Source of the DNA: Promicromonospora panici
GTDB lineage: Bacteria; Actinomycetota; Actinomycetes; Actinomycetales; Cellulomonadaceae
Direction of reading: 5' to 3'
Assembly (NCBI RefSeq): GCF_900608595.1
Contig: NZ_UWYY01000011.1
Span: 1 to 64,000 of the forward strand
Length of the DNA stretch: 64,000 nucleotides
Below are positions 1 through 8,530 of this stretch, piece after piece (within the stretch, counting starts at the first letter, position 1; every line of letters starts with the position of its first letter). The translations under genes were made by a program, and so were the position numbers. Below the pieces are notes generated by a model. That model ran no database searches and was not told the DNA's origin. It saw only the letters and a list, made by a program, of their open reading frames with translations.

Positions 1-116
1 GCCGGCCGGGATGCCGGCAGCTCGATGCGCCGGGATCCTAGCCATGCTCTCCTGCGCCGGGAGGGGACGGAGACGTGCCAGCGGGAACGGCGTCCGGAAG
101 TAGAATCCGTGCCTGC

Positions 117-130
117 GTTTCACGTGAAAC
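117..130. promoter_or_regulatory. parS centromere site 1
   Basis: Perfect 14-bp palindrome GTTTCACGTGAAAC, the consensus ParB-CTPase loading site. It lies about 455 bp upstream of parA in the leader region. Confidence 0.95.
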
Positions 131-405
131 GCCCGAGCGAAGGCGGCAGGGCTTATGGAGACCGCGCGACGGGAACACGCGCACCCTCCGAGGCGGCGGC
201 GGAGGCCAGAGGCCAAGTCCCGGGAAGGGTGCTGACGACGGATCTCCGCACTGACGTTGGAGGCGCCCTTGGGGATGACGGAGGTGGGCGTCGGCCGAAC
301 CTGGCCAACGCTCAGCGCGGCGTCCGCCGATCGGACTGGGCGTCCCCGGGTCCGCTTGTTCGCGGGAGATGCCGCGGTTACGGAACGAGACTCGACGCAC
401 GGCAC

Positions 406-419
406 GTTTCACGTGAAAC
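406..419. promoter_or_regulatory. parS centromere site 2
   Basis: Perfect GTTTCACGTGAAAC palindrome about 165 bp upstream of the parA start, outside any convincing gene. Close enough to the parA promoter that ParB loading could influence parA transcription (inference). Confidence 0.95.
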
Positions 420-571
420 GCGCTCGCGCGGTGGAGTCGTGATTCTCAAGGATCCGGGTAGAAGGGTGCTTGAGATCATCGAATCGGAGGGGTTGGTCAA
501 CCCGGGCTCCCAGAGCGGATCTGATCGCCCGAGGGTCGGCGTTTCGGCACGCCTGAGCAGGCCCTCGACCG

Positions 572-585
572 TAGCGTTACACAGG
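572..585 (+). promoter_or_regulatory. candidate leaderless promoter of parA
   Basis: TAGCGT at 572-577 fits the actinobacterial TANNNT -10 element and is followed after exactly 7 nt by the GTG start at 585. No Shine-Dalgarno sequence is visible. This is the arrangement of leaderless transcripts, which are common in Actinobacteria. The -35 region is weak. The in-frame stop at 522-524 leaves no earlier start codon. Confidence 0.35.
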
Positions 586-2864
586 TGTGCTTCTTCAGAC
601 GAAAGTCCAAGCGAGTAGCGGCAGCCGCGCCTGTTGCAGCACCGGCTGCCCCCACAACAGTGCCCGACTCGTCCGCTTCGGAATCGCCCTCCGCCGTCGG
701 GGAGGCCGCGACTGAGACGGGCGACACCGCGACGTCGAGTTCGCCCGTCGCAGTACTCACGGATCGCGCGATCCCTGCGACTGATGCGACACCGGCGAGG
801 CAGCCGGCCGATCGGTCCGGGGAAGCGCCGACCGAGGAACCGATCCGGACGGACGAGAATGGCAATCCCTACGACGCACTGTCGTCGTCGGAGGCGAGCT
901 CGAGCAGCGGAGCGACGGCGATCGAACGGGACGACGTCGAGTCGGCCGACGCGACCGACGCAGCGAACTCGACCTCGGGTGCTGAGCCGGCTGCCGAGGC
1001 CGACCTGGCGGTGTCGAGCTCGGGCGTTCCCGCCAAGACTTCCAATGCCTCGGGGGACGGACGGGTCCCCGCAAATCATCCGGATCGAGAAGCACCCCGA
1101 GGGGAACGATCCGAGGAGCCTGACGTCGACGGTGGGCGAACCGACGAGTCCTTCCGAAGTGCGGTCCCGACGTCCGGACCGCTGGCAGCGCCAGGATCGA
1201 CGGAATCAGCTGAGGCAGGTCCGCCCGTCGACTCAGAGACGCCGGCAGGCTCCGTCCCCTCGTCCGAGGAGATGGCCCTTCCACAGCCAGTGATCGTTGA
1301 CGGCCCCCCTCGCGACCAGGTCTGGGGGCAGGACCGCCTCGGCCAACAGGGTAAGGACGTCGCCGCGTTGAACCAGCTGATCGAGGCCGTGACCATGTCC
1401 GTGTCAGAGGCCGGCGAACCAGCCTCCGCTCCGGTCGAGCCGGTTCCCGCTAACAAGACGGCGGGCTCACCCGCTCGAGCAGCGACGTTGGAGCCGGCCG
1501 CCGAAACCGATGCCGCGGCGCCGACGGGCGAGGATCCCGATTCGATGGAGGAGCTGCCGTCAGACCGCCCGGTTCCCGCGGATGCGATCAAGCGTGCGAG
1601 CGAGGCGCTGGACGCGGCGGTCAACGCCGCGCCCGCGGTCATCGGACAGTCCTCGATGGCCATCGATGACGAGGCTGTGGCGTTCGTCGACGCGGAATTC
1701 ACACATTTCGACGGAGAAAGTGGGTTGGAGTCCGAGCCAGAAGCGGTGGCCAGCGATTACAGTGTCCGCGTGACGGATCCGATTCCTGTGCAGAGCCTCT
1801 CCGCTCCCGGTGTTTCACGTGAAACGTCCGGGTCCGTGCAGATGCCCAATGGCACGCAGCAGCCCACGGGCGGCCCGCACGGTGGCGATGACGAGCGCCG
1901 GTCAGCCCTCATCGCAACCGTCCCGGCCGTTGACGATACGACTCCAGTCGCCGCCGAGCTCGCAATGGACGCTCGCCGACGTATCGAGCTCCAGGGGCGA
2001 CGGTTCCCGCGCCCACCCAAGACCCGCATCATCACGGTGGCCAACCAGAAGGGCGGCGTCGGCAAGACGACGACGACCGTGAACGTCGCCGCCGGCCTGG
2101 CGCAGTCCGGCCTCAACGTGCTCGTCATCGACAACGACCCGCAGGGGAACGCATCCACGGCGCTCGGCATCGAGCACCGCGCAGGGACGCCCTCCGTCTA
2201 CGAGGTCCTCGTCGAGGGCGAGTCGCTGGCGAGCACCGTCCAGCCGTGCCCCGACGTCCCGAACCTCTGGGGAGTGCCGGCGACAATCGACCTGTCGGGA
2301 TCCGAGATCGAGCTGGTCTCGCTCGTTTCACGTGAAACGAGACTCCGTAAGGCGATCGACAAGTACCTCGCCGACCGTGTCGCGGCCGGGGAGGAGCGGA
2401 TCGATTACGTTCTCATCGATTGCCCGCCGAGCCTCGGGCTCCTGACGGTGAACGCGTTCGTCGCGGGCCGTGAGGTCTTCATCCCTATCCAGTGCGAGTA
2501 CTACGCACTCGAGGGTCTGAGCCAGCTGCTCAAGACCATCGACCTGATTCGCTCGCACCTCAACCCGGAACTGCGCGTCTCGTCGATTCTGCTGACCATG
2601 TATGACGGTCGCACCAACCTTGCGCAGCAGGTCGCGGGCGAAGTGCGCTCGCACTTCCCGGCCGAGACGTTCAAGACGACGATCCCGCGTTCGGTGCGCA
2701 TCTCCGAGGCGCCGAGCTACGGCCAGACAGTGATGACGTACGACGCGACATCGACAGGTGCACTGGCGTACCTTCAGGCATCCCGTGAACTCGCCGAGCG
2801 TGGCCAGGGCGGTTCAAGCCCACGGCGTGCGATGAAGGCAGAAACGGTCGGAGCGCAGGACTGA
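585..2864 (+). CDS. parA: chromosome-partitioning ATPase ParA with long disordered N-terminal extension
   Basis: ParA/Soj ATPase that binds DNA nonspecifically and, stimulated by ParB, moves the origin region. The conserved core starts near residue 478: deviant Walker A KGGVGKTT at about 489-496, VLVIDNDPQGNASTALG, and VLIDCPPSLG later. The core is of usual size, but the predicted protein is 759 residues because about 460 residues rich in Ala, Ser, Glu, Asp and Pro precede it. Actinobacterial ParA proteins normally have only tens of extra residues. The GTG at 585 is the only start after an in-frame stop at 522-524; an internal ATG at 1965 would give a conventional 299-residue protein, but lacks a clear ribosome site. 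Two parS sites lie inside the gene. It leads into parB 97 bp downstream. ParA identity is very secure; the extension is likely but not proven. Confidence 0.93.
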   Translation: MCFFRRKSKRVAAAAPVAAPAAPTTVPDSSASESPSAVGEAATETGDTATSSSPVAVLTDRAIPATDATPARQPADRSGEAPTEEPIRTDENGNPYDALSSSEASSSSGATAIERDDVESADATDAANSTSGAEPAAEADLAVSSSGVPAKTSNASGDGRVPANHPDREAPRGERSEEPDVDGGRTDESFRSAVPTSGPLAAPGSTESAEAGPPVDSETPAGSVPSSEEMALPQPVIVDGPPRDQVWGQDRLGQQGKDVAALNQLIEAVTMSVSEAGEPASAPVEPVPANKTAGSPARAATLEPAAETDAAAPTGEDPDSMEELPSDRPVPADAIKRASEALDAAVNAAPAVIGQSSMAIDDEAVAFVDAEFTHFDGESGLESEPEAVASDYSVRVTDPIPVQSLSAPGVSRETSGSVQMPNGTQQPTGGPHGGDDERRSALIATVPAVDDTTPVAAELAMDARRRIELQGRRFPRPPKTRIITVANQKGGVGKTTTTVNVAAGLAQSGLNVLVIDNDPQGNASTALGIEHRAGTPSVYEVLVEGESLASTVQPCPDVPNLWGVPATIDLSGSEIELVSLVSRETRLRKAIDKYLADRVAAGEERIDYVLIDCPPSLGLLTVNAFVAGREVFIPIQCEYYALEGLSQLLKTIDLIRSHLNPELRVSSILLTMYDGRTNLAQQVAGEVRSHFPAETFKTTIPRSVRISEAPSYGQTVMTYDATSTGALAYLQASRELAERGQGGSSPRRAMKAETVGAQD
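1812..1825. promoter_or_regulatory. parS centromere site 3, inside parA
   Basis: Perfect GTTTCACGTGAAAC within the disordered N-terminal part of parA, in the frame that encodes Val-Ser-Arg-Glu-Thr. Confidence 0.95.
2325..2338. promoter_or_regulatory. parS centromere site 4, inside parA
   Basis: Perfect GTTTCACGTGAAAC inside the ATPase core of parA, again read as Val-Ser-Arg-Glu-Thr, in the region between the LSGSEIEL segment and the RLRKAIDKY helix. Confidence 0.95.
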
Positions 2865-2961
2865 TGGTCCGCAGTGACGAACGGCGCGCGGTGCGCACCG
2901 TGATGATGGAGACGAAGCCCGTCCGCGCTCGGCGTCGGACCGGAACCGACGAGGAGACACG

Positions 2962-4236
2962 ATGAGTGCGAAGCGACGCGGGCTCGGGCGGGGCCTGGGC
3001 GCCCTGATCCCGACGGGTCCTGAGCTGGAGGAGCAGGCGGCGGGGGCAGGACTCGGCGAGTCCGACGGCGCCGACGGCGCGCTGGGCGGCTCGGTCGCGA
3101 CGGTGGTCGAGGAGCGGCCGGAGCCAGCCCTCGATGAGACGGACGGGATGCCGGCAAGCACCGTCCCGGTAGGAACGGTCTCCACCGAGTCGCCGGCCGA
3201 GAAGAAGACGGTCAAGAACAACGGCCCTCGTCCCAGCACCGTGAAGTGGGACTCTGCCATCGCGAGCGGGCGACTCTCGGTCGCCAACGATGCCGCGGAA
3301 GGGGGCAGCGCATCGGCGCTGGACAATACGTTCTTCAGCCGCGAGCAGGCGGACGCCAACACTGTTTCACGTGAAACACCGGAACTCCTCCCTGTGCCGG
3401 GGGCACGGTTCGCCGAGCTGCCGGTCACCTCGATCCGACCGAACACGTGGCAGCCGCGCACCGTCTTCGACGAGGGCGATCTCGATGAGCTGATCGACTC
3501 GATCAAGGAGATCGGCGTCCTTCAGCCGATCGTCGTCCGGCCTGACAAGGACCATCCGGGCGAGTACGAGCTCATCATGGGTGAGCGGCGCTGGCGTGCG
3601 ACGCAGGCCGCCGAGCTCGAGACCATTCCGGCGATCGTCCGCGACACCGAAGACGGCGACATGCTTCGGGACGCGCTTCTCGAGAACCTGCACCGGTCAG
3701 ACCTGAACCCGCTCGAGGAAGCCGCGGCATATCGCCAGCTCCTCGACGATTTCGACTGCACGCACGAGGAGCTCGCCACCCGGATCGCGCGCAGCCGCCC
3801 GCAGATCTCGAACACGCTGCGCCTGCTCCGTCTGCCTCCGCTGGTGCAGCGACGGGTTGCCGCCGGCGTGCTGTCGGCCGGCCATGCGCGCGCACTTCTC
3901 GGGTTGAGCGACGGCGCGGAGATCGAACGGCTCGCGCAACGCATCGTGTCGGAAGGGCTCTCGGTCCGCGCGACCGAAGAGATCGTGATGCTCACGGAGT
4001 CGGACGGCAGCGCCGGAAAGGCCCGCAAGGCCCCGCGGGCCGGAACGCGCAGCGAGGCGGTGGACGAGCTGGCCACACGCCTCTCCGACCGGTTCGAGAC
4101 TCGGGTCAAGGTGGCGCTCGGCAAGACCAAGGGCCGCATGACCGTCGAGTTCGCCTCCGTGGAGGATCTCAATCGGATCCTCAACGTCATGGCGCCAGAT
4201 GAGCGGGGCCTGCTCAAGCCGCCGACCAACGGCTGA
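2962..4236 (+). CDS. parB: chromosome-partitioning protein ParB
   Basis: ParB/Spo0J family CTP-dependent clamp that loads at parS and recruits ParA and SMC. Visible features: the N-terminal ParA-stimulating motif KRRGLGRGLGALIP (residues 4-17), an N-terminal CTP-binding domain starting near 150 with the GERRWRA motif at 207-213, the helix-turn-helix parS-binding domain (TRIARSRPQISNTLRLLRLP), and a C-terminal dimerisation domain. A low-complexity stretch of about 130 residues separates the ParA-binding motif from the CTPase domain, much longer than in classical ParB, and contains parS site 5. The ATG is preceded by GAGGAG at a normal distance. Length 424 residues. Confidence 0.97.
   Translation: MSAKRRGLGRGLGALIPTGPELEEQAAGAGLGESDGADGALGGSVATVVEERPEPALDETDGMPASTVPVGTVSTESPAEKKTVKNNGPRPSTVKWDSAIASGRLSVANDAAEGGSASALDNTFFSREQADANTVSRETPELLPVPGARFAELPVTSIRPNTWQPRTVFDEGDLDELIDSIKEIGVLQPIVVRPDKDHPGEYELIMGERRWRATQAAELETIPAIVRDTEDGDMLRDALLENLHRSDLNPLEEAAAYRQLLDDFDCTHEELATRIARSRPQISNTLRLLRLPPLVQRRVAAGVLSAGHARALLGLSDGAEIERLAQRIVSEGLSVRATEEIVMLTESDGSAGKARKAPRAGTRSEAVDELATRLSDRFETRVKVALGKTKGRMTVEFASVEDLNRILNVMAPDERGLLKPPTNG
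3364..3377. promoter_or_regulatory. parS centromere site 5, inside parB
   Basis: Perfect GTTTCACGTGAAAC in the linker of parB, encoding Val-Ser-Arg-Glu-Thr at residues 135-139, the same frame as the two parS sites inside parA. Confidence 0.95.
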
Positions 4237-4289
4237 CGCCCGGGCGTCGACGGCCGGGCGCGACGTTCGCGAACACACACAAGCACACA

Positions 4290-4336
4290 CGGCTCCGGGC
4301 CGGCACCTCCCAGCGGGGGATGCCGGCCCGGAGCCG
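4290..4336. terminator. bidirectional terminator between parB and the Ddl-like gene
   Basis: A perfect 16-bp inverted repeat (arms 4290-4305 and 4321-4336, 15-nt loop) sits between two convergent genes. The arms are GC-rich. There is no long T-run, which is common for actinobacterial terminators. Confidence 0.7.
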
Positions 4337-4358
4337 TTCACTGTGTTCCGGTGCCGCG

Positions 4359-5408
4359 TTACCGCACGGGAGCCAGCGCCATGTCGATGATCGTGCGGTA
4401 CAGGGCCGCGAGATCGTGGCCGCTCGCTGCCACCGCCTGCGGCAGGAGCGACATCTCCGTCATGCCCGGCGCGACATTGACCTCGAGGATGTGGGCCGTG
4501 CCGGACCGGTCGAGGATCATGTCGGTGCGCGACAGGTGGCGCAGGTGGAGAACCTGGTGGGCGCGTATCGCGGCGTCGGACACCAGGGTGGCCTGCTCCG
4601 CGGTGAGGCGAGCCGGCGCGAAGAACTCGGTCTCCCCGGCGACGTAGCGGGCCGCATAGTCGTAACCGCCGTCGGCCACGATCTCGACCGCGGGAAGCGC
4701 CTCGGGTCCGTCAGGCCCGTCGATCACGCTGACCGCGAGCTCGACACCGTCGATCGCCTGCTCGATGAGGGCGGTCTCGCCGTAGGCGAAGCATTCGACC
4801 ATCGCGCGGGGCAGGTCTCCGGCACGAGCCACCACCGTGACCCCGAGCGCGGAGCCGCCCTCGGTCGGCTTGACCACCAGGGGGAGTCCTAGGCGCCGCA
4901 CGATCGTGTCGAGCACGGGCTGCGCGCCGAGGTCCCTGAAGAGGCTCTGGGGGAGCGTCACATAGTCGGGAGTCGCGAGGCCCGCCTCGAGCAGGGCGGC
5001 CTTGGAGATCGGCTTGTTCCACACGACGCGGCTGGCACGCGGACCGGTGCCTACGTACGGCAGCCCGACCATGTCGAGCACATCGCGCACCGAACCGTCC
5101 TCGCCCGAGGCCCCGTGCAGCAGCGGCCAGACGACGTCGGGCCGCGTGTCGCGCAGGAACGTCAGGAGATCCGCGTCGACGTCGTGCACGATCACCTCGA
5201 TACCGGTGGACCGCAAGGCCTCGGCGACTCGGCGCCCCGACCGGAGCGACACGTCCCGTTCGTGGGAGAGCCCACCGGAGAGGACGACGACCAGCGGACC
5301 ACCGTCCGTGGCGTCGGACCCGGCGGGGCCGAAGGAAGAGTCCGCGGGGTCGCCGGACGGCGCCGGTGCGGACGGGGCGGGGGCGGAACTGGTCATCGAG
5401 GGACTCAC
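4359..5408 (-). CDS. D-alanine--D-alanine ligase family ATP-grasp protein
   Basis: ATP-grasp ligase resembling D-Ala-D-Ala ligase, which makes the dipeptide end of peptidoglycan precursors in the cytoplasm. After a low-complexity N-terminus of about 36 residues come LSGGLSHERDVSL, HGASGEDGSVRD (family HGxxGEDG motif, residues 99-106), the ATP-binding VVKPTEGGSALGV (178-190), and EVNVAPGMTE near the C-terminus matching the metal-binding ExNxxPG motif. At 349 residues it is of normal length. Start is GTG 5408 or ATG 5396. It is convergent with parB and may follow the aminotransferase upstream, separated by a strong hairpin. Actinobacteria usually have their main ddl elsewhere, so this may be a paralogue with a different amino-acid partner; the specificity cannot be read from the sequence. 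Confidence 0.8.
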   Translation of the reverse strand: MSPSMTSSAPAPSAPAPSGDPADSSFGPAGSDATDGGPLVVVLSGGLSHERDVSLRSGRRVAEALRSTGIEVIVHDVDADLLTFLRDTRPDVVWPLLHGASGEDGSVRDVLDMVGLPYVGTGPRASRVVWNKPISKAALLEAGLATPDYVTLPQSLFRDLGAQPVLDTIVRRLGLPLVVKPTEGGSALGVTVVARAGDLPRAMVECFAYGETALIEQAIDGVELAVSVIDGPDGPEALPAVEIVADGGYDYAARYVAGETEFFAPARLTAEQATLVSDAAIRAHQVLHLRHLSRTDMILDRSGTAHILEVNVAPGMTEMSLLPQAVAASGHDLAALYRTIIDMALAPVR

Positions 5409-5430
5409 TCGGTCGGGATCAAGGGGTCAG

Positions 5431-5492
5431 CCGCCATCGTGTCAGACGTACAGGTCACCCGCGTGATCTGTACGTCTGACAGGGGATGGCGG
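5431..5492 (-). terminator. long hairpin downstream of the aminotransferase gene
   Basis: Nested inverted repeat: arms GTCAGACGTACAG (5441-5453) and CTGTACGTCTGAC (5468-5480), continued inward by TCAC/GTGA around a 4-nt loop and outward by CCGCCATC (5431-5438) with GATGGCGG (5485-5492). It begins 1-2 nt after the aminotransferase stop codon on the minus strand, between two co-directional genes. It is a likely terminator or mRNA-end stabiliser; no T-run follows. Confidence 0.6.
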
Positions 5493-5493
5493 A

Positions 5494-6804
5494 TCAGGCC
5501 AGGTCGGGTGCGGGGCCCTCGACGTCGTCCGCATCGGGGTCCAGCTGCGCCGACGTGCCGAAGATCTGCACCAGCTCGGACTCGCCGTTCACGACGCCGG
5601 CGAGTCGGCGTACGCCCTCGCGGATCCGGTCCGGCGTGGGAAAGCAGAAGGACAGCCGCATATGGTCGGAGCCGCTGCCGTCGTAGTAGAAGGCGGTGCC
5701 TGGGACGTACGCGACGCGCGCGGTGACCGCGCGGGGGAGCATGGCGCGAGCGTCGAGCCCATCAGGGAGCCGCACCCACACGAAGAACCCGCCTTTGGGC
5801 ACGTTCCACGACGCGCTGGGAAGGTGCTCGCCGAGCGCCCCTACCAGAGCGTCACGACGCTCCCGGTAGAGCTCGCGGTAGTCCTTGATCTGCGCCTTCC
5901 AGTCGCACGTGTCGAGGTAGGTCGCCACGGCGAGCTGCGAGGCGTTCGACGGCGACAGGACAGCCGACTCACTTGCGAGGACGAGCTTGTCGCGCACGGC
6001 ATGCGGTGCGATCACGAACCCGACGCGGTAGCCGGGGGCGAACGTCTTGGAGAACGAGCCCAGGTACAGCACGCCGTCCGTGTCGTAGGAACGCAGGGCG
6101 GGCATCGGCTCGCCGTCGAACCCGAGAAGGCCGTAGGGGTTGTCCTCCACGACGAGGACGCCGTGCCGCCGGCAGATCTCCAGCACCTGCGGGCGGCGCT
6201 CGGCGGACAGCGAGACGCCCGCGGGGTTCTGGAAGTTCGGGACCGTATAGAGGAACTTTACCCGGCGTCCCTCGGCAGCGAGGCGGGTGAGCGTCGCATC
6301 GAGCTCGGCCGGCACCAGGCCGTCGGCGTCGAGCGGAACCTGGACGACGTCGGCCTGGTAGGAGCGGAAGACGCCAAGCGCCCCGACGTACGACGGCGCC
6401 TCGGCGATCACGACGTCGCCCGGGTCGACGAAGATGCGGGTCACGAGGTCGAGCGCGGACTGTGAACCGGTGGTGACCACCACGTCGTCAGGATGGGCGG
6501 AGACACCTTCGAGGGCGACGACCTGCGTGATGTGTTCGCGCAGAACCTCCTCGCCCTGGCCCGAGCCGTACTGGAGAGCCGTCGTGCCCTTGGTGGCGAT
6601 GAGTCGTTGCATCGTCTCGGCGATGACGTCCAGGGGGAGGCCCTCGAGGTACGGCATACCGCCCGCGAGAGATACAACCTCGGGGCGGTTCGCCACGGCG
6701 AAGAGTGCCCGGATCTCGGAGGCGCGCATGCCGTGCGCTCGCGCCGCGTACGAACCGAACCACGGGTCGAGGCGGTTACCGGGAGTCTCGGGAAGCTCGT
6801 TCAC
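5494..6804 (-). CDS. PLP-dependent aminotransferase, class I/II (2-aminoadipate/MocR-domain type)
   Basis: Cytoplasmic fold-type I aminotransferase. Visible: the substrate/PLP entry motif VSLAGGMP near residue 45, YTVPNFQNPAG (186-196) holding the cofactor-contacting Asn, VVEDNPYGLL with the PLP pyridine-binding Asp (221), and the Schiff-base lysine in SFSKTFAPGYRVG (Lys253). This resembles the 2-aminoadipate/LysN and multiple-substrate group rather than AspC. Length 436. In this syntenic block Mycobacterium has cwlM; here an aminotransferase plus a Ddl-like ligase occupy the interval between trxA and parB. Specificity is unknown; a role in cell-wall amino acid supply is only suggested by the neighbouring ligase. 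Confidence 0.87.
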   Translation of the reverse strand: MNELPETPGNRLDPWFGSYAARAHGMRASEIRALFAVANRPEVVSLAGGMPYLEGLPLDVIAETMQRLIATKGTTALQYGSGQGEEVLREHITQVVALEGVSAHPDDVVVTTGSQSALDLVTRIFVDPGDVVIAEAPSYVGALGVFRSYQADVVQVPLDADGLVPAELDATLTRLAAEGRRVKFLYTVPNFQNPAGVSLSAERRPQVLEICRRHGVLVVEDNPYGLLGFDGEPMPALRSYDTDGVLYLGSFSKTFAPGYRVGFVIAPHAVRDKLVLASESAVLSPSNASQLAVATYLDTCDWKAQIKDYRELYRERRDALVGALGEHLPSASWNVPKGGFFVWVRLPDGLDARAMLPRAVTARVAYVPGTAFYYDGSGSDHMRLSFCFPTPDRIREGVRRLAGVVNGESELVQIFGTSAQLDPDADDVEGPAPDLA

Positions 6805-6940
6805 GCGCCCCAGTCTCGCATGTGGGTGGTGTGCGGCCCAGTGTCCGTTCGTGGCGAAACGGTGAGATTACGCGGCTGGGACCCGGTTCGAGCCCGGATA
6901 CCGACCCGGCTACGACACAGCAGAACCCGCCCGACGCAGA

Positions 6941-6998
6941 AGAGCGCGTGTCCCGCACCGGGCCTGGCCGGAACCAGGTGGAACGGGACACGCGCTCT
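6941..6998 (-). terminator. terminator of the trxB-trxA unit
   Basis: Perfect 15-bp arms (6941-6955 and 6984-6998) flank a loop that contains a further short CCTGG/CCAGG pairing. It lies 21 nt past the trxA stop codon on the minus strand, and the minus-strand sequence after it is pyrimidine-rich. Confidence 0.75.
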
Positions 6999-7019
6999 GC
7001 CGAGCAGCGCGAGCTGTGG

Positions 7020-7346
7020 TCAGCTCTCGAGGACCTCGTCGATCTCGGCGGTCAGCGCGCGCTTGGGGCGGGCACCGATGATCGACTTCACGACCTCGCC
7101 GCCCTTGTAGACGTTGAGCGTCGGGATCGACACGATGCCGTAGTCCATGGCCGTCTGGCGGTTCTCGTCCGTGTCGAGCTTGACGATCTTGATCTTGCCC
7201 TCGTACTCGTCGGACAGCTCTTCGAGGATCGGCGCCACCATGCGGCACGGCCCGCACCACGTGGCCCAGAAATCGACAAAGACAGGGATGTCAGAGTCGA
7301 GGACCTCGGTCTTGAAGGTGTCGTCGGTGACCTTGATGGTGCTCAT
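7020..7346 (-). CDS. trxA: thioredoxin
   Basis: Classical 108-residue thioredoxin that reduces cytoplasmic protein disulfides, itself reduced by TrxB. It has the active site WCGPC (Cys31, Cys34) in [11 protein letters not shown] and the conserved cis-proline loop [11 protein letters not shown]. The start is supported by AAGGAG eight bases upstream. It follows trxB by 69 bp in the same direction; a hairpin terminator lies just beyond its stop. Confidence 0.98.
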   Translation of the reverse strand: MSTIKVTDDTFKTEVLDSDIPVFVDFWATWCGPCRMVAPILEELSDEYEGKIKIVKLDTDENRQTAMDYGIVSIPTLNVYKGGEVVKSIIGARPKRALTAEIDEVLES

Positions 7347-7415
7347 TCAGCATCTCCTTGTTCGTGGTCCCGTGGGGGCCGAATGGGGCGGGGCCGGTTG
7401 GAGCCGGCCGAGAGA

Positions 7416-8390
7416 TCAGTCGTTCAGCGAGTCCAGGAACGCCTGCGCGTCGAGCGCCGCGGAGCAGCCCGAGCCGGCGGCCGTGATCGCCTGGCGGTAG
7501 GTGTGGTCGACGGCGTCGCCGCAAGCAAAGACGCCGGGAAGGTTGGTGCGAGTGCTGCGGCCCTCGACGACGATGTAGCCGTTCTCGTCCAGGTCGACCT
7601 GGCCCTTGACCAGGTCGGTGCGGGGCTCGTGGCCGATCGCGACGAACAGACCGGTCGCGTCCAGGTCCCGCACCTCGCCCGTGACGGTGTCGCGCAGGCT
7701 GATGCCCGCGACCTTGCTGTCGCCGTTGATACCCGCGACCTCGCTGTTCCACGCGAACTCGATCTTCGGGTCCGCGATGGCGCGCTCGGCCATGATCTTC
7801 GAGGCGCGCAGGTCATCGCGGCGGTGCACCACGGTCACCTTGGACGCGAACCGCGTGAGGAAGGTGGCCTCCTCCATCGCGGAGTCGCCGCCGCCGACGA
7901 CAGCGATGTCCTGGTCGCGGAAGAAGAACCCGTCGCAGGTGGCGCACCACGAGACACCGCGCCCCGAGAGGCGCTTCTCGTCGGGGAGCCCCAGCTCGCG
8001 GTAGGCCGAGCCGGTAGCCAGGATCACCGAGCGGGCCCGGTAGGTGTCGCCGCCGCCCGTCACGATGGTCTTGATGTCGCCCGTGAGCTCGACCTGCTCG
8101 GCGTCGTCCCAGATGACCTGGGCGCCGAACCTCTCCGCCTGCTCGCGCATGGCATCCATCAGGTCCGGTCCCTGGATTCCGGCGGGGAAACCGGGGAAGT
8201 TCTCCACCTCGGTGGTGTTCATCAGGGCGCCACCAGCGGTGACCGAGCCAGCGATGACGACCGGGGCGAAGCCTGCCCGCGCCGCGTAGACGGCTGCGGT
8301 ATATCCCGCGGGGCCGGACCCCACGATCACGACGTCGAGCACGGGGGTGTCGGTGTTCCCGGCAGCCGGAGCGGTGGTCTGTTCGGTCAA
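7416..8390 (-). CDS. trxB: thioredoxin reductase (NADPH)
   Basis: FAD-dependent reductase that passes electrons from NADPH to thioredoxin. Visible: N-terminal dinucleotide-binding [19 protein letters not shown], the redox motif CATC in [11 protein letters not shown], a second NADPH-binding motif [14 protein letters not shown] and the C-terminal FAD motif [24 protein letters not shown] prefer the TTG start at 8390 because GAGGAG lies six bases before it; an ATG at 8411 (which would make that ribosome site coding) and more upstream starts are possible. The protein is then 324 residues, normal for the family. trxA follows at once. Confidence 0.95.
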   Translation of the reverse strand: MTEQTTAPAAGNTDTPVLDVVIVGSGPAGYTAAVYAARAGFAPVVIAGSVTAGGALMNTTEVENFPGFPAGIQGPDLMDAMREQAERFGAQVIWDDAEQVELTGDIKTIVTGGGDTYRARSVILATGSAYRELGLPDEKRLSGRGVSWCATCDGFFFRDQDIAVVGGGDSAMEEATFLTRFASKVTVVHRRDDLRASKIMAERAIADPKIEFAWNSEVAGINGDSKVAGISLRDTVTGEVRDLDATGLFVAIGHEPRTDLVKGQVDLDENGYIVVEGRSTRTNLPGVFACGDAVDHTYRQAITAAGSGCSAALDAQAFLDSLND

Positions 8391-8530
8391 GGCGGTCTCC
8401 TCGAGTTCCATGGGCACACGCAACAACACGCGAGCGGGTCCCAGTGTTCCAGCCGATGGCGTCCATGGCCCCATCGTGGGCGTGAGTCGCGCCACACAAT
8501 ATCGACAGATTTCGATGCATGGGGAGTGGC

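Larger units (their letters stand above)
1..584. other. parS-bearing leader upstream of parA, no convincing gene
   Basis: No frame here looks like a real protein: the open plus-strand frame from 25 is basic, compositionally erratic and stops just inside parA. The stretch carries two perfect parS sites (117-130 and 406-419). In most Actinobacteria rsmG lies immediately upstream of parA; the first tens of bases could hold its last codons (frame 3 stops at 39, frame 2 at about 113), but nothing in them is diagnostic, so I do not call it. Confidence 0.6.

Noticed and set aside
1-113. C-terminal end of rsmG (gidB)
   Set aside because: Expected from synteny, but none of the three plus frames shows a recognisable tail, so I do not list it.
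25-618. Open plus-strand frame of 197 codons before parA
   Set aside because: It is Arg-rich with no domain, passes through two parS sites and overlaps the parA start by 34 bases. In this GC-rich DNA random open frames of this length are common.
1965-2864. Conventional-length ParA starting at the internal ATG
   Set aside because: It has no clear ribosome site and no promoter reading, while the upstream frame is open and compositionally protein-like. I keep it as the alternative start, not the call.
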